This document shows positions 1 through 7,873 of a stretch of 64,000 nt of DNA, piece by piece. Each line of letters begins with the position of its first letter. Positions within the stretch are counted from its first letter, which is position 1. The stretch comes from Tetragenococcus koreensis (lineage in GTDB: Bacteria; Bacillota; Bacilli; Lactobacillales; Enterococcaceae), in assembly GCF_003795145.1 (NCBI RefSeq), contig NZ_CP027786.1:1240001-1304000 (forward strand). Reading direction: 5' to 3'. Position numbers and translations under genes: made by a program. The notes under the pieces are model-generated. The model had not been told where the DNA came from. It was given only the letters and a program-made list of their open reading frames with translations, and searched no databases.

Positions 1-418
1 CCTTACCTGGTCCTTCCATATCCGATGTCCACATAGTATTTCCTAACAAAATATTGTTATAAGGCACATAATTTTTTATGATATCTTCGTGACCAATGCC
101 ATTTAACAGGCACAGTACCTTTGTTTCTTCATGTAAAAGACTACTGATGGATTGCAACATATTGTCTAACTGCATCGCTTTGGTAAATAAAATCACTAAA
201 TCGGCGGAAAAATCGATCGTAGAAACTTCATTTTGGTTATAAATAGGGATTCTTTCTACAACTTCTTCCCCGTTAAAATTTGCTTTTAAACCATTTTTAT
301 TAATGGCGTCAATATGTTCTTGCCAGCCATCAACTAAAATGACTTCATTATCTGCTCGGTGTAACATTAAGCCAAAACGACTGCCCATCGCTCCCGCTCC
401 TGCTATGATAATTTTCAT
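1..418 (-). CDS. panE: 2-dehydropantoate 2-reductase (ketopantoate reductase), 3' end cut off
   Basis: Cytoplasmic NADPH-dependent enzyme that would reduce ketopantoate to pantoate in pantothenate/CoA synthesis. The visible 139 codons start at an ATG followed by MKIIIAGAGAMGSRFG, the glycine-rich Rossmann nucleotide-binding loop typical of ApbA/PanE. Later pieces such as VILFTKAMQ and LLNGIGHED fit the same N-terminal NADP domain. The C-terminal domain lies beyond the left edge of the window, so the catalytic residues cannot be checked. PanE-like paralogues acting on other 2-keto acids exist, so the exact substrate is inferred. Confidence 0.85.
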   Translation of the reverse strand, partial: MKIIIAGAGAMGSRFGLMLHRADNEVILVDGWQEHIDAINKNGLKANFNGEEVVERIPIYNQNEVSTIDFSADLVILFTKAMQLDNMLQSISSLLHEETKVLCLLNGIGHEDIIKNYVPYNNILLGNTMWTSDMEGPGK

Positions 419-541
419 GTTATGCACTCCTAATATTTATTTATTCTCATCAATTTTATTATACTACACTACCAAATTTTTTACGGTATGACACTGCTTA
501 TGCTACACTTTTATTATAAGAAAATAAATGGAGGAATAACA

Positions 542-1555
542 ATGAAACAAGAACAATTAATACTAAAAGAACGACCGAATGGTTTACCGGATGATAATAC
601 TTTTCAATATAAAGAAGTAGATACCCCTGAACCTGGACAAGATGAAATCTTGGTAAAAACATTATATCTATCGGTTGACCCGTATATGCGTGGTAGAATG
701 TCAGATGCTCCTTCTTATTCAGCGCCATTTGAAGTTGGCAAGCCTTTGAATGGCAGTACAGTCAGCCAAGTAATTCGCTCAAATAGCGACAAATTTTCAG
801 AGGGCGACCTCGTTACAGCGATGCTTGATTTTCAAGAGTATAACGTAGCCAAAGCCAGTGACGTACGTAAAGTACAAACAAACGGTTTAAAACCTAGTAA
901 TGCCTTAAGTGTGTTAGGAATGCCAGCTTTAACGGCTTACTTTGGCATGATGCACATTGGTGAACCCAAAAAAGACGAAACCGTCGTGGTATCTGGCGCA
1001 GCAGGTGCTGTTGGACAGGTAGCTGGTCAATTAGCCAAAAGCGCAGGTGCTCGTGTTGTTGGCATTGTTGGTTCGGAGAAAAAAGCCAAATATATTACTG
1101 AAACGCTAGGCTATGATGCAGCGGTTGAATATAAAAAAGGCAATGTCAGTGACCAACTCAAAGAAACTTGTCCTGATGGCATTGATGTTTACTACGAAAA
1201 TGTTGGCGGAGAAATCTCTGAAGCTGTGTGGCCACTACTTAATGTCTTTGCAAGAATCCCGGTCTGTGGCGCAATTTCTTCTTATAACCTTAAAGAAGGC
1301 GAAGAAGATATCGGCTTGCGTATGCAACGTTTCTTAATTAATTCCCGAGCAAAAATGCAAGGCTTACTGGTTGGCGATTTTGCTGATTCCTTTGACGAAG
1401 CCTATGACGCATTAGAAAAAGGAGTAGCTAACGGCGAATTAAAATTTGAAGAAACGATTTATGACGGCTTCCATAAAACGCCGGATGCCTTTTTAGGTCT
1501 GTTTAGCGGCGAAAATATCGGTAAGCAAATCGTGAAAGTAGCTGAAGAAGAATAA
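542..1555 (+). CDS. NADP-dependent MDR-family oxidoreductase (LTB4/curcumin reductase type)
   Basis: Predicted cytoplasmic zinc-free medium-chain reductase of 337 residues that reduces activated C=C bonds of enones or quinones with NADPH. An early LSVDPYMRGRM segment (about residues 43-55) and the nucleotide-binding GAAGAVG (about 152-158) are hallmarks of the prostaglandin/leukotriene reductase branch. An upstream in-frame start exists 18 codons earlier, but the ATG here follows a good GGAGG ribosome-binding site, so I use it. The gene is monocistronic: a strong hairpin terminator follows. The physiological substrate cannot be read from sequence. Confidence 0.85.
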   Translation: MKQEQLILKERPNGLPDDNTFQYKEVDTPEPGQDEILVKTLYLSVDPYMRGRMSDAPSYSAPFEVGKPLNGSTVSQVIRSNSDKFSEGDLVTAMLDFQEYNVAKASDVRKVQTNGLKPSNALSVLGMPALTAYFGMMHIGEPKKDETVVVSGAAGAVGQVAGQLAKSAGARVVGIVGSEKKAKYITETLGYDAAVEYKKGNVSDQLKETCPDGIDVYYENVGGEISEAVWPLLNVFARIPVCGAISSYNLKEGEEDIGLRMQRFLINSRAKMQGLLVGDFADSFDEAYDALEKGVANGELKFEETIYDGFHKTPDAFLGLFSGENIGKQIVKVAEEE

Positions 1556-1567
1556 CAAATACATGAA

Positions 1568-1608
1568 GGAGAAGGTTGTTAGTGTATTAACAGCCTTCTC
1601 CTTTTTAT
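1568..1608 (+). terminator. Rho-independent terminator of the MDR reductase gene
   Basis: A 14-bp stem (GGAGAAGGTTGTTA against TAACAGCCTTCTCC, one G-U pair) with a 6-base loop runs straight into CTTTTT. It lies 12 bases after the stop codon. Confidence 0.85.
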
Positions 1609-1660
1609 TATAATAATTTTGTGTTATATTTAAATTTGCTTATTCCACTTAAAACATTTC

Positions 1661-1731
1661 GGGGCCTTAGTATAATGGGATTACGTTTGGCTGGCAGCCA
1701 AATAATACGAGTTCGATCCTCGTAGGCTCCA
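1661..1731 (+). tRNA. tRNA-Ala (anticodon GGC)
   Basis: A 71-nt cloverleaf folds by eye: a 7-bp acceptor stem GGGGCCT/AGGCTCC, anticodon stem TTTGG/CCAAA around loop CTGGCAG, and T arm ACGAG-TTCGATC-CTCGT. The anticodon is GGC. The third acceptor pair is G-U, the classical identity element for alanyl-tRNA synthetase, which supports alanine. CCA is not encoded. The gene stands alone between two terminators and would read GCC/GCU alanine codons. Confidence 0.92.
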
Positions 1732-1737
1732 TAATTA

Positions 1738-1783
1738 AAAACACGCGTACTTATTCTAATTACAGTTTAAGTACGCGTGTTTT
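1738..1783 (+). terminator. Terminator after tRNA-Ala
   Basis: A 15-bp perfect inverted repeat (AAAACACGCGTACTT and its complement) has a 16-base loop and begins seven bases after the tRNA. Its A/T ends could let it act in both directions. Confidence 0.8.
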
Positions 1784-1867
1784 AAATATTTTATTCCTTA
1801 ATCTTTAAATGTAAGTTCCAGACGAGGAAGAAGGTTCTTTAAAGTGAATAGAAGCCTTTCCATTTCT

Positions 1868-1878
1868 TGTGTTATACT
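1868..1878 (+). promoter_or_regulatory. Extended -10 promoter of the holin-like toxin
   Basis: TGTTATACT is an extended -10 box (TGn plus TATACT) about 100 bases before the toxin start. No good -35 box is visible at 17 bases, which is usual for extended -10 promoters. The long untranslated leader fits a type I toxin mRNA. Confidence 0.55.
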
Positions 1879-1975
1879 ATATGGGACAGTAAAAGTTTGT
1901 GGCGGTGGCTATCTTTTTGAAAGGTGGTGGTGCTTATGCAAATAAGTGCTAAAGTCTGTAGAAAGGAGCAGCCTT

Positions 1976-2077
1976 TTGTCTGTAGCTGAAGCATTAGGAC
2001 TAATGATTGGTTTCGGTTCTTTAATCGCGACTTTAATCTTTGGCATCCTAGCAGCAGTAAAAAATGACAAGAAATAA
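1976..2077 (+). CDS. Putative holin-like toxin (Hol_Tox family, type I toxin)
   Basis: A 33-residue peptide starts at TTG, eight bases after AAAGGAG. It consists of a short hydrophilic start (SVAEAL), one hydrophobic helix (about residues 8-27, with GFGSLIATLIFGILAA) and a basic tail KNDKK. This is the layout of the Hol_Tox toxins of enterococci and lactobacilli, which insert in the membrane. A 17-codon upstream ORF (ATG at 1936) overlaps the start and could couple or block translation. A well-formed antisense promoter downstream gives a convergent RNA, so this is probably a complete type I toxin-antitoxin pair. Family membership is recalled from peptide pattern, not from a search. Confidence 0.8.
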   Translation: MSVAEALGLMIGFGSLIATLIFGILAAVKNDKK

Positions 2078-2190
2078 CCGTCAACTTTAGCCAGAGGACG
2101 ATTATTTCAAATAAATAATTCAATTTGGTCACCGACTTAAACGGTGCTGTCAATGAGGGGTTGTTTGTAGCAATCCCTCTTTCCTTATAT
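2070..2190 (-). ncRNA. Antisense antitoxin RNA of the holin-like toxin
   Basis: On the minus strand TTGAAG (2219-2224), a 17-base spacer and an extended TGC-TATACT (2196-2201) form a strong promoter reading toward the toxin gene. The RNA would run across the toxin 3' region and stop at the hairpin AAATAACCGTC/GACGATTATTT over the toxin stop codon. The ends are predicted from promoter and hairpin positions only. Confidence 0.65.
2143..2184 (+). terminator. Terminator of the holin-like toxin mRNA
   Basis: AGGGGTTG and CAATCCCT form a short GC-containing stem with a 7-base loop, followed by CTTTCC. It follows a second small hairpin CACCG/CGGTG. It is the first plausible stop for the toxin transcript and overlaps the start of the antisense RNA. 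Confidence 0.6.
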
Positions 2191-2421
2191 AAGGAAGTAT
2201 AGCATACAAAAGCGGATTCTTCAATTTTTATTTATCCTGAATCTTTTGCGCTGCTTCATTTTTTTCGTAAAAAAGAAATAAAAAGAAGAAAACCCACGTT
2301 TTTTCCTATTTTAATAAGGAAAAATAAACGTTTTCTTTTTTTCTTGAACAGTCTTTCTTTAAAAAAGAGCGCACGAAAGACACGGGTAAAAATACACCGT
2401 GTTTTTTTATGATGGCGAGAG

Positions 2422-3683
2422 TTACGCCGCGGGTCGTTTTTCTTGGGCTAAGGCGCGTTTTTTCTTCGCTAACATCAAGCAAAATGTGGTGGTCACGTGC
2501 AATTTCATTTTCGCTAAGCCCCGTACCCGGTGATCTTCAAAGAGATAATCGCGGTCGATACGACCGTTGACCCGTTCCACGGCGGAGCGCTCGTTATAAT
2601 AACGTTGAAATTTTTTCGAATCCCGCCCGATCAAGTTAAAGACCCGTGGATCTTCGGCACGTGGAATCGAAACCCGATGAATCCCCGCCCCATTTTTCGG
2701 ATGCGTTTCATAACGAAGGGTGTCCGAAGCGGCATGATACCCCTTGTATTGCGCTCGGATAAGCTTTCCTCGATCGCTCACATAATAAACTTCTCCTTTA
2801 TAAGTATAAACGAAGTCGGTGTCTTGATATTGTCGGGTGCTTTCTCCTTGCCAATGATTCACGATATCGATGATCGGCTTCATCCCTCGATCTTCAATGA
2901 TCTCGCGTAATTTTCCTCCGTCATAGCCTTTATCTGCGGATAAATGGTCGCAACGTTCCGCCAGCCAGGAAGGCATTTGGGCCACCATTTCCTTAGCCAC
3001 CGTTTTTTCCCCATTCGCCGCGGGTGTTACTCGAAATAAAAGGGGCAACTCATATCTGGCATCGGCGATTAGATGCACGCGATAACCATAAAACCAAGCG
3101 GATTTTGTTTGGATTTTCCCTTCTTTCGTCGTAGAGGTATAAGTCTTTTGGGTATAATTGGCATCGTGATCTCGACGCCCTCGCATTTTTTCTTTTTTGG
3201 CGGTCTTTGGGCATAGGCTTCAATAATTTTGCCATCCAAAGCTAAGCTTTCGCCGAGGTCGGAGAGCGCTTCTTGTAGCTCCTCGGTCATATGGGCAAAT
3301 AGGGCGTCGAGCAGGTCTTGAACATCGATCAGTCGCCTTTGAAATCGTGTGAAAGCTGAAGGACTAGGAGCTAAACTTTTGTGGCCGTTTTTTCGATTGT
3401 AGCGTGGTTCAAGATGACAAGCATGACGTAAAAAAGGATTCCGCTCAAGTTCATTGATTAACTCCGTGGGCCCTTGATGATGGAAGACAAACATCGCAAT
3501 CCAGCAGCGAAACATCGCTTCGTTCGGCCAATCATCGCGACCGCTCGCACGTCGGTCATCTAATTCCTGGATCAAGTGCTGGTAAGGGATCTGATTTAAT
3601 AGAGCTTCAAACTCTTGAAGCGGTCCGCAATCAAAATCTTCAAATAAGTTGATATTGTATGGTACAATAGTTTCAGAATTCAT
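2422..3683 (-). CDS. IS1182-family transposase in two overlapping frames (possible -1 frameshift)
   Basis: Two overlapping reading frames together make a DDE transposase. The first carries the N-terminal DUF772-like region and the first aspartate (LALDGKIIEAY). The second carries ADKGYD and the glutamate region NERSAVERVNGRID. At the junction the zero frame reads CCA AAA AAG, a canonical A_AAA_AAG heptamer in the correct register (3198-3192). Slipping back one base joins the frames into about 420 residues. This can be programmed frameshifting or a knocked-out gene; IS1182 elements usually have one ORF. Exact IS ends and target duplication could not be found. Base composition is more GC-rich than its neighbours, in line with a recent arrival. 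Confidence 0.85.
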
Positions 3684-3804
3684 AAGAAAAGCCTCCTATT
3701 TAGTTTTGTCGTTACTACTATTATAGTGGAAATCGCTCGATTTGTCGGCTTTTCTTATGATTCTTTTTTCTATTTTCATTTATACCGTGAAATTCTAAAA
3801 AAAT

Positions 3805-3862
3805 AGAAATCGGAAAGGCCAAATCCTCATTTCATAGGGTTTTACCTTCCGATTTCTTTTTT
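3805..3862. terminator. Long hairpin beside the IS1182-type element
   Basis: AGAAATCGGAA and TTCCGATTTCT form a long stem with a 31-base loop, followed by a T-run on the plus strand. It lies outside the transposase gene and may be a terminator of the pre-insertion locus or part of the element end. Confidence 0.5.
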
Positions 3863-3972
3863 ATTACAATCGTTAATCCTTGTAAGACAAGGACTTTCAA
3901 CATCGCGATTTATTCATCCTTGCTAGACAACTCAAGGTTACTGGGCAAAGACAGCGAAAAAAATGCTGAACG

Positions 3973-4292
3973 GCTCCTGTTTTAGTAAGTTGAAAATGAT
4001 CTTCTTGTTTTTCAGACAAAATTTTCCAATTTCTTTCTCCATGATTGGATTCTCGGATAAGGTTTTCCTAAACTATTGTCCGTTATCCCGTTTTCGGACA
4101 ATAAATTGTCGAACTTTTATTCGTTAACTGCTATTAAAGAGCACTTAACGACCATTTTGCTTGTTTTTCAGACAAAACTTTTCCATTTCTTTCTCCATGT
4201 TTGGATTCTCGGATAAGATTTTTCTAAACTTTTGTCCATCTTTTCGTTTTTGGATAAAGGATTATCAAACTTTTGTCCGTTATCAGTTATTT
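3973..4292. repeat. 41-bp-period intergenic repeat array 1 (GGAYAA/TTGTCC type)
   Basis: Units begin at 4014, 4055, 4096, (4137), 4170, 4211 and 4252. The steps are 41 bases except for one 33-base step, and the sequence back to 3973 may be a further decayed unit. The better units open with GGATAAG and close 27 bases later with TTGTCC, forming an imperfect hairpin, followed by a 14-base linker such as GTTATCCCGTTTTC. The whole 3-unit block is also repeated at a distance of 156 bases. No ORF covers it. Two further arrays with the same period occur at 25728 and 38437. Confidence 0.8.
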
Positions 4293-4301
4293 ACTTGTCC
4301 A

Positions 4302-4331
4302 CTAGGGAGCTTTAATAAAATTTACACTTAG
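4302..4331. mobile_element. Solo end of an ISLre2-like element (remnant)
   Basis: A 30-base stretch from CTAGGG to TTTACACTTAG closely matches the right inverted repeat of the intact ISLre2 element at 57611-57642. No transposase or opposite end is near, so it looks like a scar or a fragment. A chance match is less likely but possible. Confidence 0.5.
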
Positions 4332-4426
4332 CCCTGACATATAAAGCAATTTATAAAAATTTTTCTAGCGCTTCAAATTCCACTCTATTTATTGAGATAA
4401 ATTAAAATATAGGACTACTCCAAAAG

Positions 4427-4460
4427 AAGCAACTACATTATTTTACGTAGTTGCTTTTTT
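4427..4460 (+). terminator. Orphan Rho-independent terminator
   Basis: A perfect 10-bp stem AAGCAACTAC/GTAGTTGCTT with a 10-base loop precedes a run of six T. No gene is recognised just before it. From the end of the IS1182 transposase to here (about 740 bases) I see only the hairpin, the repeat array and the IS scar. Confidence 0.8.
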
Positions 4461-4519
4461 ATTAGGCAGTTTTAAAGTTTAAAAAACCTATACTATATAA
4501 ACACCACCCCTTTTTTGCA

Positions 4520-4537
4520 TTGTAAGACTTTTGTAAG
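4520..4537 (+). promoter_or_regulatory. Direct repeat TTGTAAG, likely response-regulator site for the yxeA-ABC operon
   Basis: TTGTAAG occurs twice with starts exactly 11 bases apart, one helical turn, about 75 bases before the yxeA start codon. Tandem sites at one-turn spacing are typical for OmpR-type regulators, which usually control BceAB-like exporters. No dedicated regulator gene lies next to this operon. Confidence 0.45.
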
Positions 4538-4611
4538 GTTTACGAAAAAGATTTGAAAGTTTCTCTTATTAAGATAAGTACCATAATCAACTAAAGGATG
4601 GAGGTATATCT

Positions 4612-4977
4612 TTGAAGAAACTTTTAATCGGATTGATCCTGCTTGCTGTTTTCGCTTTTGGCGGACTAAGAGTCGCTGATTCTATCGTAAAAAGCGGCGA
4701 TGATTACTACGTGGAAATTACCAACAAAGGGCATAAGAAAAAGGAAGAAAGTGACAACGGAGCTCCCATAATCTCTTATGATTACACATTAACTGGTTTT
4801 GATGAAACGGGGCAAGAAAAAGAAATGAACTTTACCGCTTTTAAAGAACGACCTTTGATAGCAGGCGCCTATTTAAAAGTGACCTGGAATCAGAAAAGAG
4901 GCGTCACTTCTTATAAGCAAGTCAAAGAAAGTGACATACCAGATAAGGCTAAAGAAAAATTAATTGGAGGAAATTGA
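4612..4977 (+). CDS. YxeA-family protein (DUF1093)
   Basis: Small secreted or membrane-anchored protein of 121 residues. It has an N-terminal hydrophobic segment (about residues 3-20, LLIGLILLAVFAFGGL), then a soluble domain with the YxeA-type pattern YYVEITNKG...YDYTLTGFDETGQEKEMNFTA. In Bacillus, yxeA lies next to the yxdLM bacitracin-type exporter, and the same pairing is seen here. Translation appears to begin at a TTG shortly after GGAGG. The stop codon lies a few bases before the ABC ATPase start, so this is the first gene of a three-gene operon. Molecular function is unknown. Confidence 0.85.
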   Translation: MKKLLIGLILLAVFAFGGLRVADSIVKSGDDYYVEITNKGHKKKEESDNGAPIISYDYTLTGFDETGQEKEMNFTAFKERPLIAGAYLKVTWNQKRGVTSYKQVKESDIPDKAKEKLIGGN

Positions 4978-4978
4978 T

Positions 4979-5731
4979 ATGGAAAAAATTGTAGAAGCTC
5001 AAAATGTAAAAAAAGTTTACGGCAAAGAACAAGGAGAACAAACTGAAGCGTTAAAAAAACTTTCTTTTGCTGTAGAAAAAGGCGAATTTATCGGTATTAT
5101 GGGTCCTTCCGGTTCCGGAAAATCAACCTTATTAAATTTACTAGCAACGCTTGATAACCCAACGGATGGCACGATCACAATCAACGGAAATGATGTCACA
5201 AAATTAAAGGGCAATCAAGTAGCCGACTTTCGTAGCAAACAAATAGGTTTTATTTTTCAAGAGTTTAATTTATTGGAAAACTTAACCGCTTCTGAAAATA
5301 TCGCAGTACCGCTTTCGCTTCAAGGTGTAAAGCCAAAGGAAATTAAAAGTCGAGTAAAACAAATAGCACAGCGTTTATCCATCGATTCCATTTTAAAAAA
5401 ATATCCAGCCGAGATTTCCGGTGGTCAAAAACAGCGTGTCGCAGCTGCCCGTGCTTTAGTTACTCAACCTGCTATTTTATTAGGAGATGAACCAACGGGT
5501 GCACTTGATTCGCAAAGTTCACGCGATTTGTTAGATACCATGAAAGAATTAAATCAAAACGACCAGATTTCAATTTTACTTGTAACGCATGATCCTTTCT
5601 CTGCTAGTTATTGTCAACGAATTTTGTTTATCCAAGATGGCATGCTCCAACAAGAAGTAAAACGAGAAGATCAGAGTCGGGAAAGCTTTTATAAACAAAT
5701 ACTAACCATTTTAGGTACATTAGAACAATAG
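4979..5731 (+). CDS. BceA/YxdL-like ABC transporter ATP-binding protein
   Basis: Cytoplasmic ATPase of 250 residues that powers the FtsX-type permease encoded next. Visible motifs are Walker A GPSGSGKST, Q-loop FIFQEFNLL, signature SGGQKQR, Walker B AILLGDEPTGALD and the H-loop VTHD. The ATG chosen follows GGAGG by nine bases; an earlier in-frame start would overlap yxeA. BceA-type modules sense and remove cell-wall antibiotics such as bacitracin or antimicrobial peptides. That role is inferred from family and neighbours. Confidence 0.92.
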   Translation: MEKIVEAQNVKKVYGKEQGEQTEALKKLSFAVEKGEFIGIMGPSGSGKSTLLNLLATLDNPTDGTITINGNDVTKLKGNQVADFRSKQIGFIFQEFNLLENLTASENIAVPLSLQGVKPKEIKSRVKQIAQRLSIDSILKKYPAEISGGQKQRVAAARALVTQPAILLGDEPTGALDSQSSRDLLDTMKELNQNDQISILLVTHDPFSASYCQRILFIQDGMLQQEVKREDQSRESFYKQILTILGTLEQ

Positions 5732-5744
5732 GAGGTGGACAAAA

Positions 5745-7541
5745 ATGCTTTTAAAATTATCACTAACCGGGCTTAAGGGACGTTGGCGTGATTACGCAGT
5801 CTTATTTTCTGGGCTGACGATTGCCGCTGGGATATTTTACATGTTTCAATCGATGGCCAGTAACGATGACTTTCTAACAAATAATTCGACTGTTGCCATG
5901 ACGGGCATGATTTTCCAATTAGGCTCTGTTTTGCTGGCCATTATCACCTTAGTTTATATCTTATACGCGAATTCGTTTTTAATGAGTATGCGGCAAAAAG
6001 ACTATGCGATGTTTATGATGTTAGGCGCGAAACAGCGCAAAATCGGACTTCTGATCTTTATTGAAACATTTACGATTGGACTTTTGGCTACGCTTCTAGG
6101 TTCCGCGATAGGCATAGGGTTAACATCTATTGTAAGTCAATTGTTAACCAATCAATTAGATATTCAGGTAACCCATTTTTCACCTTTTAACCCTAAAGCG
6201 TTACTGATTACATTAATCTTCTTTACAATACTGTTTTTATTGGCGGCCACTATCAATGCCTCTTCTATTGTTAGAAAACCAATTTTGTCTTTATTAAAAG
6301 CAAATGAAACGCCAGCGAAATCTCGACGCAAACCAATTATGCTATTATTAGAAGCCATCGGCGGCATCCTTTTACTAGCGGTTGGCTATTATATGATGGA
6401 TAATGTCGCTACTTTTGCTTTATTAGCACTAGTTGTTGCCCTAATCACGATTGTATTAGGAACCTATTTCGTTTTCCATTCAGTCATGATTTTTATTTTA
6501 AATCTGCTGAAACGTTCGGATCGCTTAAGGTTAAAAAAATTAAATAACTTCACACTGTCTCAGTTAAGTTTTCGTATCCAAGACTACACGAAAATGCTTT
6601 CCATGGTAGCAATGATTTTTGCTTTAGCGTTAGGCGCACTGACAGTTGGACTAGGTTTTCGCAATGAGATCCCTAAAATGACAGACCAAGCATCAACTTA
6701 TGACTTGTTTTTAAATAACGCCCAAGATGCCGATCAAAAACAAGTGGAGGGCTTAAATCCAACCTTAAATGTTAGCTACCAAATAAAAGAAGATGAAGAT
6801 ACGGTCTACTTTAACCAAGAACAATTTGATAGCGAACCTTTAAACGCGATTTATTATGATACTACGCCGCAAAAAACCACTTATTCTGGTGAACAACTAG
6901 CCAATGATGAAGCAAAAATGGACAATTTACGCGTTTTATTGTTACCTGAACAACGGGAAAAAGAATTGGCGATGTTGCCAGAAGATCAATTTGCAGGACT
7001 TAACCATCAAACAAGCAGTTTACAAGTCGTTCAAGTAAACGACTTTATGACTCAAAAAGATGCGATCAAAAAAATTGTTGACGAAAATGTGCAGCAAAAT
7101 CCTTCTTTAACACAAGACCAATTGGCGATGAACCAAAAGTATGATATTTATACAATCTTCAACGAAACATTTTCCGGCTTCGAATTCATGGGATTTTTCC
7201 TCGGGATCGCTTTTTTGACAATGCTTGCCAGTTGCTTAATGTTTAAGATCCTATCAGGTGCAGCAAGTGACGTCGCTCGTTACGATATGTTAAATAAGAT
7301 CGGTACCCGAATGAGTCTGCTAAAAAAATCAATTAGACGTGAAATTGCTGTATTATTTTTAGCTCCAGGAGTTTTAGGTGCTATTCATGTGTTGTTTGGA
7401 CTCAAAATGTTTACCGGTTTGCTTAGCGAACCTTATACTGGAATCTGGCTACCTTTTCTCATTTTCTTTGTCTTATATTTTCTCTATTATTTACTGACTA
7501 TCTGGTTGTATACAGATATCGTTTTAAAAAAGAATAAATAA
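5745..7541 (+). CDS. BceB/YxdM-like FtsX-type ABC permease
   Basis: Membrane protein of 598 residues. Four transmembrane helices occur in the first 170 residues, then further pairs, and a large extracytoplasmic domain at about residues 305-472 precedes the last helices. This one-chain permease with a big sensor-like loop is the BceB plan, used for antimicrobial peptide resistance together with a BceS-type kinase. No short BceS-type kinase is encoded in the window; the kinase at 10.4-11.7 kb has its own long sensor domain. The ATG lies 13 bases after the ATPase stop with its own AGGAGG. Confidence 0.9.
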   Translation: MLLKLSLTGLKGRWRDYAVLFSGLTIAAGIFYMFQSMASNDDFLTNNSTVAMTGMIFQLGSVLLAIITLVYILYANSFLMSMRQKDYAMFMMLGAKQRKIGLLIFIETFTIGLLATLLGSAIGIGLTSIVSQLLTNQLDIQVTHFSPFNPKALLITLIFFTILFLLAATINASSIVRKPILSLLKANETPAKSRRKPIMLLLEAIGGILLLAVGYYMMDNVATFALLALVVALITIVLGTYFVFHSVMIFILNLLKRSDRLRLKKLNNFTLSQLSFRIQDYTKMLSMVAMIFALALGALTVGLGFRNEIPKMTDQASTYDLFLNNAQDADQKQVEGLNPTLNVSYQIKEDEDTVYFNQEQFDSEPLNAIYYDTTPQKTTYSGEQLANDEAKMDNLRVLLLPEQREKELAMLPEDQFAGLNHQTSSLQVVQVNDFMTQKDAIKKIVDENVQQNPSLTQDQLAMNQKYDIYTIFNETFSGFEFMGFFLGIAFLTMLASCLMFKILSGAASDVARYDMLNKIGTRMSLLKKSIRREIAVLFLAPGVLGAIHVLFGLKMFTGLLSEPYTGIWLPFLIFFVLYFLYYLLTIWLYTDIVLKKNK

Positions 7542-7557
7542 TTGTTGGTTTAGGACA

Positions 7558-7592
7558 ACGAAAAAAGCTCCCTTTAAAGGGGCTTTTTTCGT
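7558..7592 (+). terminator. Terminator of the yxeA-ABC operon
   Basis: AAAAAAGCTCC and GGGGCTTTTTT form an 11-bp stem with a 7-base loop directly after the permease stop. Its symmetric A/T flanks allow termination in both directions. Confidence 0.85.
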
Positions 7593-7873
7593 TTGCTAAC
7601 CAATGTAGGCTGTAGTCTTATTAATAGACAAATATTTAAGTTTTGTTTATGATAAAAATAAGCCCTAATCAATAGCATCACTCTAAAAATATATATTACT
7701 ATCACCGTTAAATAGCTTATTGGCATTAAGAAAACTAGTAGGTTAGTAAACTTCATCAGTAAACAAGTGCAGCACAACTTACCGCACAACAAGTAATCCA
7801 CTCTATATAACATAACATGGCAACGATATTTGAACGCGCTAACAATTCCAACTCAAGAGAGGTGGTGAAGTTT
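7593..7873. other. Intergenic stretch without a supported gene
   Basis: AT-rich sequence between the ABC operon terminator and the DUF6199 gene. The open frame on the minus strand here has no ribosome-binding site and reads through the terminator, so I do not count it. The promoter of the next gene must lie here, but no clear -35/-10 pair stands out. Confidence 0.5.

Noticed and set aside
2287-2345. Left inverted repeat of the IS1182-type element
   Set aside because: The GAAAAC...GTTTTC hairpin pairs with itself, and I found no matching sequence at the other side of the transposase gene or any target duplication.
7574-7813. Minus-strand ORF of 79 codons with a hydrophobic stretch
   Set aside because: No ribosome-binding site before any start, and its end runs through the operon terminator; codon use is like non-coding AT-rich sequence.
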